Assembly: GCF_900187505.1 (NCBI RefSeq)
Contig: NZ_FYDL01000009.1
Coordinates: forward strand, 226,308 to 290,307
Origin: Pseudomonas sp. Irchel s3h17
GTDB lineage: Bacteria; Pseudomonadota; Gammaproteobacteria; Pseudomonadales; Pseudomonadaceae
DNA length: 64,000 nucleotides
Direction: 5' to 3'
Shown: positions 34,825-42,921 of the stretch, piece by piece
Layout: the number at the start of each line of letters is the position of its first letter
Position numbering within the stretch: position 1 is the stretch's first letter
Translations under genes and position numbers: made by a program
The notes under the pieces: model-generated
Told to the model about the DNA's origin: nothing
What the model saw: the letters and a program-made list of their open reading frames with translations, nothing else
The model's database searches: none

Positions 34825-36041
34825 CCGATAAGATGCCGACCGGCGTTGAGATGAACGGCAAGCAGTTACGCATCTGGTTCATCTTCAACGGCCAACGATG
34901 CCGGGAACCCTTGGAAGGGATCTCGAAAGTAAACAAGGCCGCGATCGCTTACGCCGACAACAAGCGCCGCACCATCCTCGCGGAAATAAAAGAGTGCCGC
35001 TTCGACTATGCGGCCCACTTTCCGAAATCGCCTAGGGCTGCCATGTTCACGGGGACTGGCGGCCCTTCGCTAAAGCGTATCGTGAAGGAAGGCATTGATC
35101 GTTGGCTGGAGGTTCAGCGCGCGCTCAAGGCTTCGAGCACTGTCGTCAACTACGTTAGCAAGGCTGTACACGTCGAGAAGAAATTCGGCCAGCGCCGGAT
35201 CGTAGACATCAGCAAGAGCGACATCGAGTTGTTCCAAGCGCAGTTGCTCAAGCAAGGCCTCGCCCCGAAAACAGTGAACGACATTTTCACCGTCGTCCGT
35301 GGGGTTTGGGCTGATGCCTTCGGCGACGGCATCCTGAAAGCCAATCCGCTCGACCGGATCAGCAACGTCGGATCTGACGTCGACCTGGAGCATGCCGATC
35401 CGTTCAGTCGCACCGAGATCGAGTTGATCGGTAAAGCGGATCCTGATCGGCGAGCTGATGCCCGAATGATCGAATTCAACTGCTGGGCTGGACTGTCCCT
35501 GTCCGAACTTATTGGCCTCGCTGCCGAAGACGTTGATCTTGAAGCCGGCCTGGTACATGTCCGCCGGGCATTGGTCGTCGGTGAATTCAAAGTCCCCAAA
35601 GAACGCTCAAGGGTTCGAGTCGTCGAGCTTATCAACCCAGCCCTCAAACTGATGCGGGAGATTGTTGCCGCAGCCAAAGACGCCACCACGGTGGACATCG
35701 CTGTCATCCAGCGCGACAACATAACCTCCAAAAAGATGAAAGCCACGTTTCTTTTCCGCAGCTCGACCAGCGGCTTGCTGTGGAGCGGAAAGACGGTCAG
35801 CAACTGGTTCACGGCTCACCTGGTTAAGGCCGAGGTCCGTCATCGAGGCGCGAATCAATGTCGTCACACTTTCGCAAGCCAAGCGTTGTCAAGTTACGTG
35901 CCCGTGGAATGGGTAGCCAGGCAACTAGGTCACAGCGACACCACCATGGTGAAAAAACACTACGGTCGCTGGATACCGACGGACACAAAAAGCATGGCCG
36001 CAGTAGTGTCCGAAATGATGGGGTTCTCTAAGCAGGTTTAG
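34821..36041 (+). CDS. int: Tyrosine-recombinase integrase
   Basis: A 406-residue phage integrase. Residues about 85-185 are the core-binding SAM-like domain (LEVQRALKASSTVVNYVSKA). The catalytic domain has QCRHTFASQALSS (box II Arg), LGHSDTTMVKKHYGRW with the nucleophile Tyr, and a Lys-rich strand. The position normally held by the box I Arg reads AGLSLSE, with Ser instead. It is the last gene of the early operon and points toward attR, with its end overlapping the convergent cargo operon by 14 bp. Confidence 0.9.
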   Translation: MTDKMPTGVEMNGKQLRIWFIFNGQRCREPLEGISKVNKAAIAYADNKRRTILAEIKECRFDYAAHFPKSPRAAMFTGTGGPSLKRIVKEGIDRWLEVQRALKASSTVVNYVSKAVHVEKKFGQRRIVDISKSDIELFQAQLLKQGLAPKTVNDIFTVVRGVWADAFGDGILKANPLDRISNVGSDVDLEHADPFSRTEIELIGKADPDRRADARMIEFNCWAGLSLSELIGLAAEDVDLEAGLVHVRRALVVGEFKVPKERSRVRVVELINPALKLMREIVAAAKDATTVDIAVIQRDNITSKKMKATFLFRSSTSGLLWSGKTVSNWFTAHLVKAEVRHRGANQCRHTFASQALSSYVPVEWVARQLGHSDTTMVKKHYGRWIPTDTKSMAAVVSEMMGFSKQV

Positions 36042-36708
36042 CTTGGGGGGCAGAACCTTTCAGAGGAGGATTTCGGATCTCACTGAGGAGCCTTGCCCCC
36101 ACCTTCAAAGACTCTTCGAAGCCTAAAGGGTCAGCTTCAAAAACGCCTACACTACCGACCACCTCTTCTGGTCGGAAGCGGAACGCATGCCCGATCAAAG
36201 TCTTTTGCTTGACTGCCGCGTCCTTACTCAGGTTACCTTCCAACGCGGCAAAAATCCCTTTTTGCCATAGCCCATCGTCATCTCTAGCCTGCCAACTATC
36301 GATATCGAGAATTTCGAAACCTAAGCTGTCAAAGAATCCGAGTATGAAGGTGGCGCAGGTTAACCCCGCCCCTGGGGAGTCCAAAAACTTGAGATCTCCA
36401 CCAAAAACAGATGCACCCGTGTATTCCATGCCGTAAGGGATACCAGCAGAATTTTTTTCATATATACGGGAGGCTTGCTCTGCGAACAGCTGCAACTCCT
36501 CCTCGTCGAAATTACTAGCGGGCACGCATCGGTACGCCGCCTTTAATGGCTCACAACGCAGATCGTAATGCCAGGCGAGATGAAGAAGGCTCGGATGAGC
36601 CTTCTCACGTTCCTTGAATACAATTGCGGCATGGCGCTGTTCCGGACTTACTTGGTAAATCGCAGTACCAAAAATCCCGATTTCGCCCAACAACTTGCTT
36701 TCTGCCAA
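36028..36708 (-). CDS. Uncharacterised cargo protein, third gene of the attR-side operon; permuted NlpC/P60-like
   Basis: A 226-residue soluble protein starting with TTG at 36706, directly after the stop of the previous gene (TAATTG). HAAIVFKEREKAH (His26) precedes GAGLTCATFILGFF (Cys near residue 117): the His-before-Cys order and the surrounding strands and helix resemble circularly permuted NlpC/P60 or LRAT-like cysteine peptidases. This assignment is inferred from motif shape, not certain. No signal peptide. Confidence 0.6.
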   Translation of the reverse strand: MAESKLLGEIGIFGTAIYQVSPEQRHAAIVFKEREKAHPSLLHLAWHYDLRCEPLKAAYRCVPASNFDEEELQLFAEQASRIYEKNSAGIPYGMEYTGASVFGGDLKFLDSPGAGLTCATFILGFFDSLGFEILDIDSWQARDDDGLWQKGIFAALEGNLSKDAAVKQKTLIGHAFRFRPEEVVGSVGVFEADPLGFEESLKVGARLLSEIRNPPLKGSAPQAKPA

Positions 36709-37353
36709 TTACACTACCCTTGCACGAGACAATCCACGTAGCGCACGATCAGCATCCTGCCCAGTCTCATTCAGATGAATGAGGGTTTTGTTATACAGCG
36801 CTGTCCAGTTTGCAAGTTTGTCACGGTATTTGAAAGAAGTACGTAGAAATGCCACGGCCGTGATTTTTCGCAACGAGGATGGCTCGACAAGACCTAACAT
36901 CTGATTCAAGCTCCAAATGTCATTCACTTGAACGTAATCATCTACAGTGTCAACTACTGACCTCAACGCCACACGGCTGTGGTCGGCACTCTCATCGGCC
37001 ACCGAGTCTAAAGCAGAAATCACCTCCAGTTGAGACTTGACAACAACGGCCAAACATTGGGTCAGAGGCTCAACCCCAGCACTCACGAAATTTGGATGCC
37101 ACTCCTGCGGATCATCCAACAAGCGCACACGTCCACGAGGCGCAGCTTCGTTACCAAAAGTAAATTCGATTTTTACAGCACCACCAGACGTTGCTGAGGT
37201 GACAGGCTTCGATATTAGCTCTGGTGCCGACCAGACAGCAGTCGAGTTAGGGCTCAGAAAAAATACAGAACTTTCAACGTCGCCAATTCGCCGCTCCATT
37301 GGCGCCATGATGACGGCTGACTCTACATAGTACGGAATGCTATCCAATTTCAC
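36709..37353 (-). CDS. Uncharacterised cargo protein, second gene of the attR-side operon
   Basis: A 214-residue protein. The first half is beta-like (MKLDSIPYYVESAVIMAPME, SSVFFLSPNSTAVWSAP); the second half is helical (SLNQMLGLVEPSSLRKITA, ADRALRGLSRA). I recognise no family. It overlaps the upstream gene by 14 bp and abuts the downstream one, so the three are probably translated as a unit. Confidence 0.65.
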   Translation of the reverse strand: MKLDSIPYYVESAVIMAPMERRIGDVESSVFFLSPNSTAVWSAPELISKPVTSATSGGAVKIEFTFGNEAAPRGRVRLLDDPQEWHPNFVSAGVEPLTQCLAVVVKSQLEVISALDSVADESADHSRVALRSVVDTVDDYVQVNDIWSLNQMLGLVEPSSLRKITAVAFLRTSFKYRDKLANWTALYNKTLIHLNETGQDADRALRGLSRARVV

Positions 37354-38050
37354 CCCCTGCGACTAAATCACGAGCTTCGATAAAGAAAGCTGCAACAAGC
37401 GGCCCGTACGCAGATGAACTCGGTAGCTTCGACTCAGGATGGCTATTCAAATCCAACTCAAGCTGAAGGACTGGCTTGCTTACTGGGTTCACCGCCATAT
37501 TGTTCTGATACTGAACAGTTTGAAACGCCAGCTGGGACCACTTTGTCAGACGGTTCATAACCAGTCCGCTAATCTTCGGGTACTTTTTTGGCCGGTTAAA
37601 CTGAAATATCAGATCGCTTATAGAAGAGTCGATCTGAACCTGTGGTACTAGCTGCCTGAACAGCGCACCGCTGGTCTCCGAGTTCCCAGGGTAAATGTTC
37701 AAGGTCGCGCCAAACGCGAGCCGTGCGGCCGTAGGCATTTTGAGGCCGCTCAAGCGACGCTCAAATGACTGTGCAACCTCTTCAAAGGCCCCTAAAGAGG
37801 GAGGAGTGAAGGGGTCGACAGGCATCGCAGAAAGGGTGATATCTATTCGACCCGGCTGCGAGGTAACAACAAGCCTGCCCTCTCCAAACGGCCCTTCCTC
37901 GATGACCAACTGCTGGGCCGGCCGATTCGTCATTGATTCAGCTTCCTTTCCAGTAATCGACTGCCAGCTGATCTTAGCGCCTTCAGTTACCCCCAGGAGC
38001 GAGAAGCGAACAGATTCTGTGTGCCAAGAGTGAGTCTGGGTCATTTGCAT
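37340..38050 (-). CDS. Uncharacterised cargo protein, first gene of the attR-side operon
   Basis: A 236-residue protein, beta-rich at first (SVRFSLLGVTEGAKISWQSI, EGRLVVTSQPGRIDITLSAM), then helical (GAFEEVAQSFERRLSGLKMP), with a C-terminal VLQLELDLNSHPESKLP. No named family recognised. Two ATGs (38050 and 38044) are possible; neither has a strong ribosome site. The promoter would lie in the 280 bp between 38050 and attR. Confidence 0.65.
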   Translation of the reverse strand: MQMTQTHSWHTESVRFSLLGVTEGAKISWQSITGKEAESMTNRPAQQLVIEEGPFGEGRLVVTSQPGRIDITLSAMPVDPFTPPSLGAFEEVAQSFERRLSGLKMPTAARLAFGATLNIYPGNSETSGALFRQLVPQVQIDSSISDLIFQFNRPKKYPKISGLVMNRLTKWSQLAFQTVQYQNNMAVNPVSKPVLQLELDLNSHPESKLPSSSAYGPLVAAFFIEARDLVAGGEIG

Positions 38051-38244
38051 TCACTTGATAGACGAAAACGGTAAACCGGGCTGAACGTTGCACGCATGCT
38101 CCGGGCATCCAAGCAGGAGAGTCAACCGAGTCTAGCCAAATATGAAATCAGTTGCACCAGCCGTTGTGGCAAAAACTGCAATCCCTACGCATTATCGACA
38201 ACCCACGGCCTTGACCGTTCTGTATCGGCCTGACGTAGAGAGTT

Positions 38245-38267
38245 TTTGCCCTAAAAATGCCCTAAAA
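38245..38267 (+). promoter_or_regulatory. Paired TGCCCTAAA motif near attR (putative integrase arm sites)
   Basis: Two direct copies of TGCCCTAAA 11 bp apart, about 65 bp inside attR. Same orientation on the plus strand and 22 of 23 matches to 15638-15660 near attL. Probably bound by integrase. Confidence 0.6.
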
Positions 38268-38283
38268 ACAGACGCCAGAAATG

Positions 38284-38316
38284 AAAAACCCCCGATAACA
38301 CGAATGTTATCAGGGG
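38284..38316 (-). terminator. Phage-borne terminator serving tRNA-Ser
   Basis: On the minus strand CCCCTGATAACA-TTCG-TGTTATCGGGG forms a near-perfect hairpin with a UUCG loop, followed by a run of T. It lies about 18 bp beyond the tRNA-Ser CCA end, inside the prophage. It replaces the chromosomal terminator now stranded at 15476. Confidence 0.8.
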
Positions 38317-38331
38317 CTTATCACATCGTAA

Positions 38332-38360
38332 TAATGGCGGAGAGATAGGGATTCGAACCC
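38332..38360. repeat. attR: 29-bp repeat within tRNA-Ser
   Basis: Identical to 15518-15546. It covers the 3' end of the tRNA-Ser gene, so the gene stays intact after integration. Confidence 0.93.
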
Positions 38361-38424
38361 TAGGTACCGGTGAAGGTACAACGGATTTCGAATCCGTCCC
38401 ATTCGGCCACTCTGGCATCTCTCC
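38335..38424 (-). tRNA. tRNA-Ser (anticodon CGA)
   Basis: A class II tRNA of 90 nt including encoded CCA. On the minus strand GGAGAGAT pairs with ATCTCTCC; ACGGA-TTCGAAA-TCCGT is the anticodon arm with CGA; a long variable arm follows; GGTTCGAATC is the T-arm. It lies downstream of purC and is the prophage attachment site. Confidence 0.95.
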
Positions 38425-38507
38425 AACGGCGCGCATCATAACAGCACGTTCACCGAAAGCAAACCCTCAAGTGAAATTTTTTCCGTGCTATCAGATGCTT
38501 GCGTCGA

Positions 38508-39221
38508 TTACAGCGGTACGCCGAGGCGGTTGGCGACTTCTTCGTAGGCTTCGATAACGTCACCGAGGCCCTGGCGGAAGCGGTCCTTGTCCATCTTCTT
38601 GCCGGTAGCCTTGTCCCACAGGCGGCAGCCGTCCGGACTGAATTCGTCGCCCAGGACGATGGTGCCGTCGTGGAACACGCCGAATTCCAGCTTGAAGTCG
38701 ACCAGCAGCAGGCCGGCGTCGTCGAACAGCTTGCTCAGCACTTCGTTGACCTTGAGCGACAGTTCTTTCATGCGAACCAGTTGCTCAGCGGTGCCCCAAC
38801 CGAATGCCACGACGTGGGATTCGTTGATGAACGGGTCGCCCTTGGCGTCGTCTTTCAGGAACAGTTCGAAGGTGTAAGGGTTGAGCTTCATGCCCTCTTC
38901 AACACCCAGGCGCTTGACCAGGCTGCCGGCGGCGTAGTTACGCACGACGCACTCGACCGGGATCATGTCCAGCTTCTTGACCAGGCACTCGTTGTCGCCC
39001 AGCAGTTTGTCGAACTGGGTCGGCACGCCGGCGGCTTCGAGTTTCTGCATGATGAACGCGTTGAACTTGTTGTTCACCATGCCTTTGCGGTCGAGCTGCT
39101 CGATGCGCTTGCCGTCGAACGCCGAGGTGTCGTTGCGAAACAGCAGGATCAGACGGTTAGCGTCGTCGGTCTTGTAAACCGACTTGGCTTTGCCGCGGTA
39201 GAGTTCTTCACGTTTTTCCAT
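38508..39221 (-). CDS. purC: Phosphoribosylaminoimidazole-succinocarboxamide synthase (SAICAR synthetase)
   Basis: A 237-residue cytoplasmic ATP-dependent ligase of purine synthesis that joins aspartate to [24 protein letters not shown] is the nucleotide-binding start; [28 protein letters not shown] and [13 protein letters not shown] are family signatures. The length matches the E. coli enzyme. It lies just upstream of tRNA-Ser and 28 bp after the hydrolase gene on the same strand. Confidence 0.96.
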   Translation of the reverse strand: MEKREELYRGKAKSVYKTDDANRLILLFRNDTSAFDGKRIEQLDRKGMVNNKFNAFIMQKLEAAGVPTQFDKLLGDNECLVKKLDMIPVECVVRNYAAGSLVKRLGVEEGMKLNPYTFELFLKDDAKGDPFINESHVVAFGWGTAEQLVRMKELSLKVNEVLSKLFDDAGLLLVDFKLEFGVFHDGTIVLGDEFSPDGCRLWDKATGKKMDKDRFRQGLGDVIEAYEEVANRLGVPL

Positions 39222-39249
39222 GATGGGCTCCGCTTGCTAAGTAGATGGG

Positions 39250-40008
39250 CTAGGCGATATGTCGCCAGTCGAGCCCTGAATCTTGATCGGCCAGTTGCAG
39301 CCAGTCCGGGTCGCACCCGAGGGTGTCGACAAAACATTGCCGGGCCAGCTGCGGCAGGTTGTTCTTGCTGCTCAAGTGGGCCAGTACCAGGTGTTGCAGG
39401 TTTTGCCAGCCCAACTCCGCCACCAGGCTTGCGGCCTGATGGTTATTCAAATGTCCCAGCTCGCCACCGACCCGCTGCTTGAGAAAGACCGGGTAGTGAC
39501 CACGAGCCAACCGGTCGCGACAGTGGTTGGACTCGATCATCAATGCATCGAGGTCCTGATAGCCGTCCAGCACGGTGGAGCCATACGAGCCCAGGTCGGT
39601 CAGCAGACCGAAACGCCGCGTACCGTCACTGAAGACGTACTGCGTAGGCTCCTGCGCATCGTGGGCCACGGCAATCACGCCAATGCTCAAGCCGCCGATC
39701 TGCAGCTGTTCACCACCGGCCACGAACCCTGCCGGTTCAACCGGCTTGCGCATCCCGCGCAAGGTGCCACGGCTGAGGTAAACAGGAATAGTGTAGCGCC
39801 GAGACAACAAACCCACGCCATGCACGTGGTCGGCATGTTCGTGGGTCACCAGTATCGCGCTCAGCTGCGTCGGGCTTACACCCAGGCGCAGTAGGCGTTT
39901 TTCGGTTTCCCGCAGGGAGAAACCACAATCGACCAGGATGTAGGTGTCATCACTGGCTATCAGCGTGCCGTTCCCTTGGCTACCGCTGCCGAGAACGGCG
40001 AAACGCAT
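39250..40008 (-). CDS. Metallo-beta-lactamase fold hydrolase (YycJ/WalJ-like)
   Basis: A 252-residue MBL-fold protein. VTHEHADHVHG is the HxHxDH metal-binding motif, and IESNHCRD and LAHLSSKNN hold further ligands. MRFAVLGSGSQGNGTLIASD is the typical YycJ N-terminus; members of this group are exonuclease-like enzymes. The order dapA-bamC-this gene-purC is conserved in pseudomonads. It starts 4 bp after the bamC stop. Confidence 0.9.
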   Translation of the reverse strand: MRFAVLGSGSQGNGTLIASDDTYILVDCGFSLRETEKRLLRLGVSPTQLSAILVTHEHADHVHGVGLLSRRYTIPVYLSRGTLRGMRKPVEPAGFVAGGEQLQIGGLSIGVIAVAHDAQEPTQYVFSDGTRRFGLLTDLGSYGSTVLDGYQDLDALMIESNHCRDRLARGHYPVFLKQRVGGELGHLNNHQAASLVAELGWQNLQHLVLAHLSSKNNLPQLARQCFVDTLGCDPDWLQLADQDSGLDWRHIA

Positions 40009-40012
40009 CTGA

Positions 40013-41125
40013 TCAGCCCAGGTTGTCCTGAATCATGCCCAACACTTTGCGCGCCACATCAGCTGGCGCCACGGTGTTGATGTCTTTCTCGACGGTCACC
40101 TGGACGTTCTCGCCCACCTTGCTCAGGCGAACCTGATAACGCTCGGCACGTGCCTCGACTTCTTCCTTGGCCGGCGAGCTGCCGAACAGGCTGGCGAAGA
40201 AGCCAGGCTTCTCGTTGCTCTCGGCTTTTTCGGCAAGGTTGATGTAGTACAGGCCCAGGCTGCGGTTGATGTCTTCAACCCGCCATTCGCCCTGCTCCAG
40301 CGCACGCCCCACGCTCGACCAGGCACGATCGAGGTCGTTGCCCAGGTTGAGTACCGGGTTGCCGCTGCCGTCTTCGGTCAGGCTGATCCGGCTTGGTGTA
40401 TCGAAGTCACGGGAAGCGAGCATCGACACCGAACCGCCTTTCTCGGAGATGCGGCTCATGCTGACCAGCATGTCGTCGACCAGCGCGGCGTCCAGGCTGG
40501 TGTTGACCGAACGATTGGTGAACGCGACGTCCTCGGTGCTGCCGGCAGGACGCTCGGCGCTGACCACGTAGACTTCACTGGTGTTGCGCTGCACGCCTGG
40601 CTCGATACGCACCCGAACACGGCTTTCGCTGTCGGACGCGATACCGGCACTGGCCATGCGCTTGGCCATCGTCGCCGACAGGTCGTCGGAACGCTGCCAG
40701 GTCGTGGTGAACTCGCCGGTTTGCGGGCGCTGTTCATCCAGGCGGAAACCGTTGTCCTGGAAGAACTGCACCGCCACTGGCCAGACTTCAGCCGGTGGGC
40801 GCTGGGCCATTACCCAACGCGAGTCGCCGCTTTTCTGCAGGCTGTAATCGCTGGCGTCGGCAATGCCCGACAAGGGCTGCGGACGAGGAACGATGTACTC
40901 ACCCTTGACGCTGTCGTCGGCTACGTTGCGCGGAATCGGCAGCAAAGGGTCCAGGCGCTTGGCGGTCTGGACGTCCGGCGGCAGTTGCATCGGCGCAGTC
41001 TGTTGCGCGTTCAGGTAATCGCTACCACGGTCACGGAAATAACCTTCCGGGCCCCACAGCCATCCGCAGCCACTGGTGCTGGAGATGATCAAGGCAAGTG
41101 CGGAAAGTCCGGCCATTCGCTTCAT
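40013..41125 (-). CDS. bamC: BAM complex lipoprotein BamC
   Basis: A 370-residue outer-membrane lipoprotein (formerly NlpB) of the beta-barrel assembly machine. Signal peptide MKRMAGLSALALIISSTSGC places the lipidated Cys at residue 20. The unstructured segment WLWGPEGYFRDRGSDYL follows, then two helix-grip domains. It lies between dapA and the MBL gene, as in related genomes, and is 17 bp past the dapA stop. Confidence 0.93.
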   Translation of the reverse strand: MKRMAGLSALALIISSTSGCGWLWGPEGYFRDRGSDYLNAQQTAPMQLPPDVQTAKRLDPLLPIPRNVADDSVKGEYIVPRPQPLSGIADASDYSLQKSGDSRWVMAQRPPAEVWPVAVQFFQDNGFRLDEQRPQTGEFTTTWQRSDDLSATMAKRMASAGIASDSESRVRVRIEPGVQRNTSEVYVVSAERPAGSTEDVAFTNRSVNTSLDAALVDDMLVSMSRISEKGGSVSMLASRDFDTPSRISLTEDGSGNPVLNLGNDLDRAWSSVGRALEQGEWRVEDINRSLGLYYINLAEKAESNEKPGFFASLFGSSPAKEEVEARAERYQVRLSKVGENVQVTVEKDINTVAPADVARKVLGMIQDNLG

Positions 41126-41142
41126 GCGTTGTACTTCCTCAA

Positions 41143-42021
41143 TTAAACCAGTACACCGGACTGGCGCATGGCCTGTCGCAGCGGTTCGTGACAGGCTTCG
41201 CTGAGCCAGGTGAGCGGCAGACGGATACCGTCCGGCATCAAGCCCATCTCATGCAGCGCCCATTTCACGGGAATAGGGTTGGACTCGATAAACAGGGTTT
41301 TATTGAGTGGCATCAGTTTTTCGTGGATGGCGCGCGCGGTCTCGGCATCGCCCTTGAGGGCGGCGTCGCACAGGTCGGCCATCTCGCGAGGGGCAACGTT
41401 GGCGGTGACCGAGATATTGCCTTTGCCACCCATCAGGATCAGTTCGACCGCCGTGGCGTCGTCACCGGAAATCACCAGGAAGTCCTCGCTCACGCCATCA
41501 ATGATGGCCTTGGCGCGGGACAGGTCGCCGGTGGCTTCCTTGATGCCGATGATGTTCTTCACGGTCGACAGGCGGATGACCGTCTCCGGCAGCATGTCGC
41601 ACGCGGTACGACCCGGCACGTTGTAGAGGATCTGCGGGATGTCGACGGCTTCGGCGATGGTCTTGAAGTGCAGGTACAGGCCTTCTTGCGTCGGCTTGTT
41701 GTAGTACGGCGTTACCAGCAGGCACGCATCGGCGCCGGCAGTCTTCGCATTGGTGGTCAACTCGATCGCCTCGCGCGTCGAATTGGCGCCCGTGCCGGCG
41801 ATCACCGGAATGCGACCGTTGACCTGCTTGACCACGCGACGAATCACTTCGATGTGTTCGTTGACGTCCAGGGTTGCCGACTCGCCTGTAGTACCGACCG
41901 CCACGATGGCGTGGGTGCCGTTTTGCAGGTGAAAGTCCACCAGTTTGCTCAGGCTGTCCCAGTCCAGACGACCCTGTGCATCCATGGGTGTGACCAGTGC
42001 CACCATACTGCCCGCAATCAT
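41143..42021 (-). CDS. dapA: 4-hydroxy-tetrahydrodipicolinate synthase
   Basis: A 292-residue TIM-barrel enzyme that condenses pyruvate and aspartate semialdehyde in lysine and peptidoglycan synthesis. VGTTGESATL is the signature; IGIKEATGDLSRA holds the Schiff-base Lys; ILYNVPGRT carries the catalytic Tyr. The ATG at 42021 follows CAGGAGCGGTTGC. First gene of the dapA-bamC-MBL-purC group. Confidence 0.96.
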   Translation of the reverse strand: MIAGSMVALVTPMDAQGRLDWDSLSKLVDFHLQNGTHAIVAVGTTGESATLDVNEHIEVIRRVVKQVNGRIPVIAGTGANSTREAIELTTNAKTAGADACLLVTPYYNKPTQEGLYLHFKTIAEAVDIPQILYNVPGRTACDMLPETVIRLSTVKNIIGIKEATGDLSRAKAIIDGVSEDFLVISGDDATAVELILMGGKGNISVTANVAPREMADLCDAALKGDAETARAIHEKLMPLNKTLFIESNPIPVKWALHEMGLMPDGIRLPLTWLSEACHEPLRQAMRQSGVLV

Positions 42022-42349
42022 GCAACCGCTCCTGCCGGAAAAAGAGAGCCGTAATGGTACTGGCGCCAAGATGCTTGCACAAGCGAAGTACTGCGCTCGT
42101 GCCATTCCCCTTGGCGCCGGTTTTCGCTACCCTTCAGACTTTGATCCGTACCGACAGGCTCGAGCGCCGGGTGCAAGCCTCCATTTTCGGCCCCACAAAC
42201 CCCGTTCCTGCGTTGCCAACTCCCCGAACTCGCCCTGTTTGAGCTCGAAGCAACCGTCTGGACCGGGCTTTGTTGATTTCGCATATGGACGCACGCCCGA
42301 CACATCAGTCCATGGACGTACCGACCGCTCATCGCTTTAGGAAGGCTGC
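42022..42349. other. 328-bp divergent promoter region dapA/gcvR
   Basis: Separates leftward dapA from rightward gcvR. No gene, repeat or strong hairpin identified; it must contain both promoters. Confidence 0.55.
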
Positions 42350-42910
42350 ATGTCCACCCCCACAGTTCGCGAACAATTCCTTGTCATCAGTGCCCTCGGC
42401 GCCAACCCCATGGAGCTGACTAACGTCCTGTGCCGCGCCAGCCATGAAAATCGCTGTGCCGTGGTCACCTCCCGCCTGACTCGCCACGGCGAGTGCAGCG
42501 CGCTCATCCTGGAGATTTCCGGTTCCTGGGACGCCCTGGCGCGCCTGGAGGCCGGCTTGCCGAGCCTGGCCAAGAAACACGCCTTCACCGTCAACGTGGT
42601 GCGCAGCGCCGCGCTGGAGAACCGCCCGCAAGCCCTGCCGTATGTGGCCTATGTCAGCTCCGCCTACCGCTCGGACATCGTCAATGAGCTGTGCCAGTTC
42701 TTCATCGACCATAACGTCGAGCTGGAAAACCTGACCTGCGACACCTACCAGGCCCCGCAAACCGGCGGCACCATGCTCAACGCCACGTTCACCGTGACCT
42801 TGCCGGCCGGCGTGCAGATCAGCTGGCTGCGCGATCAGTTCCTGGATTTCGCCGACGCGCTGAACCTCGATGCGCTGATCGAACCTTGGCGCCCACAGAA
42901 CCCGATGTAA
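42350..42910 (+). CDS. gcvR: Glycine cleavage system transcriptional repressor GcvR (ACT domains)
   Basis: A 186-residue protein with two ACT domains (residues about 8-80 and 95-175). FLVISALGANPMELTNVLC and YVSSAYRSDIVNELCQFF are the domain starts. In enterobacteria GcvR binds GcvA to repress gcv genes in the absence of glycine. It is followed after 11 bp by the peroxiredoxin gene, a conserved order next to dapA. Confidence 0.87.
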   Translation: MSTPTVREQFLVISALGANPMELTNVLCRASHENRCAVVTSRLTRHGECSALILEISGSWDALARLEAGLPSLAKKHAFTVNVVRSAALENRPQALPYVAYVSSAYRSDIVNELCQFFIDHNVELENLTCDTYQAPQTGGTMLNATFTVTLPAGVQISWLRDQFLDFADALNLDALIEPWRPQNPM

Positions 42911-42921
42911 GGACCCTGCCC

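Larger units (their letters stand above)
15518..38360. mobile_element. Lambda-like prophage remnant integrated at tRNA-Ser(CGA)
   Basis: The element, about 22.8 kb, is bounded by a 29-bp perfect direct repeat, the right copy being the 3' end of the intact tRNA-Ser. From left: Dam-type methylase and SOS-boxed genes, two cargo genes, Rz/Rz1 and endolysin, tail fibre and tip genes, deleted replication and morphogenesis genes, DksA-like, CII-like and Cro-like genes, CI repressor, an early operon ending in excisionase and integrase, and a three-gene cargo operon. Portal, terminase, capsid and most tail genes are missing, so it cannot make particles alone. Confidence 0.93.

Noticed and set aside
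38142..38348. 68-codon plus frame across the attR arm sites and tRNA end
   Set aside because: It runs through the integrase-site repeats, a terminator and the tRNA 3' end; a chance frame.
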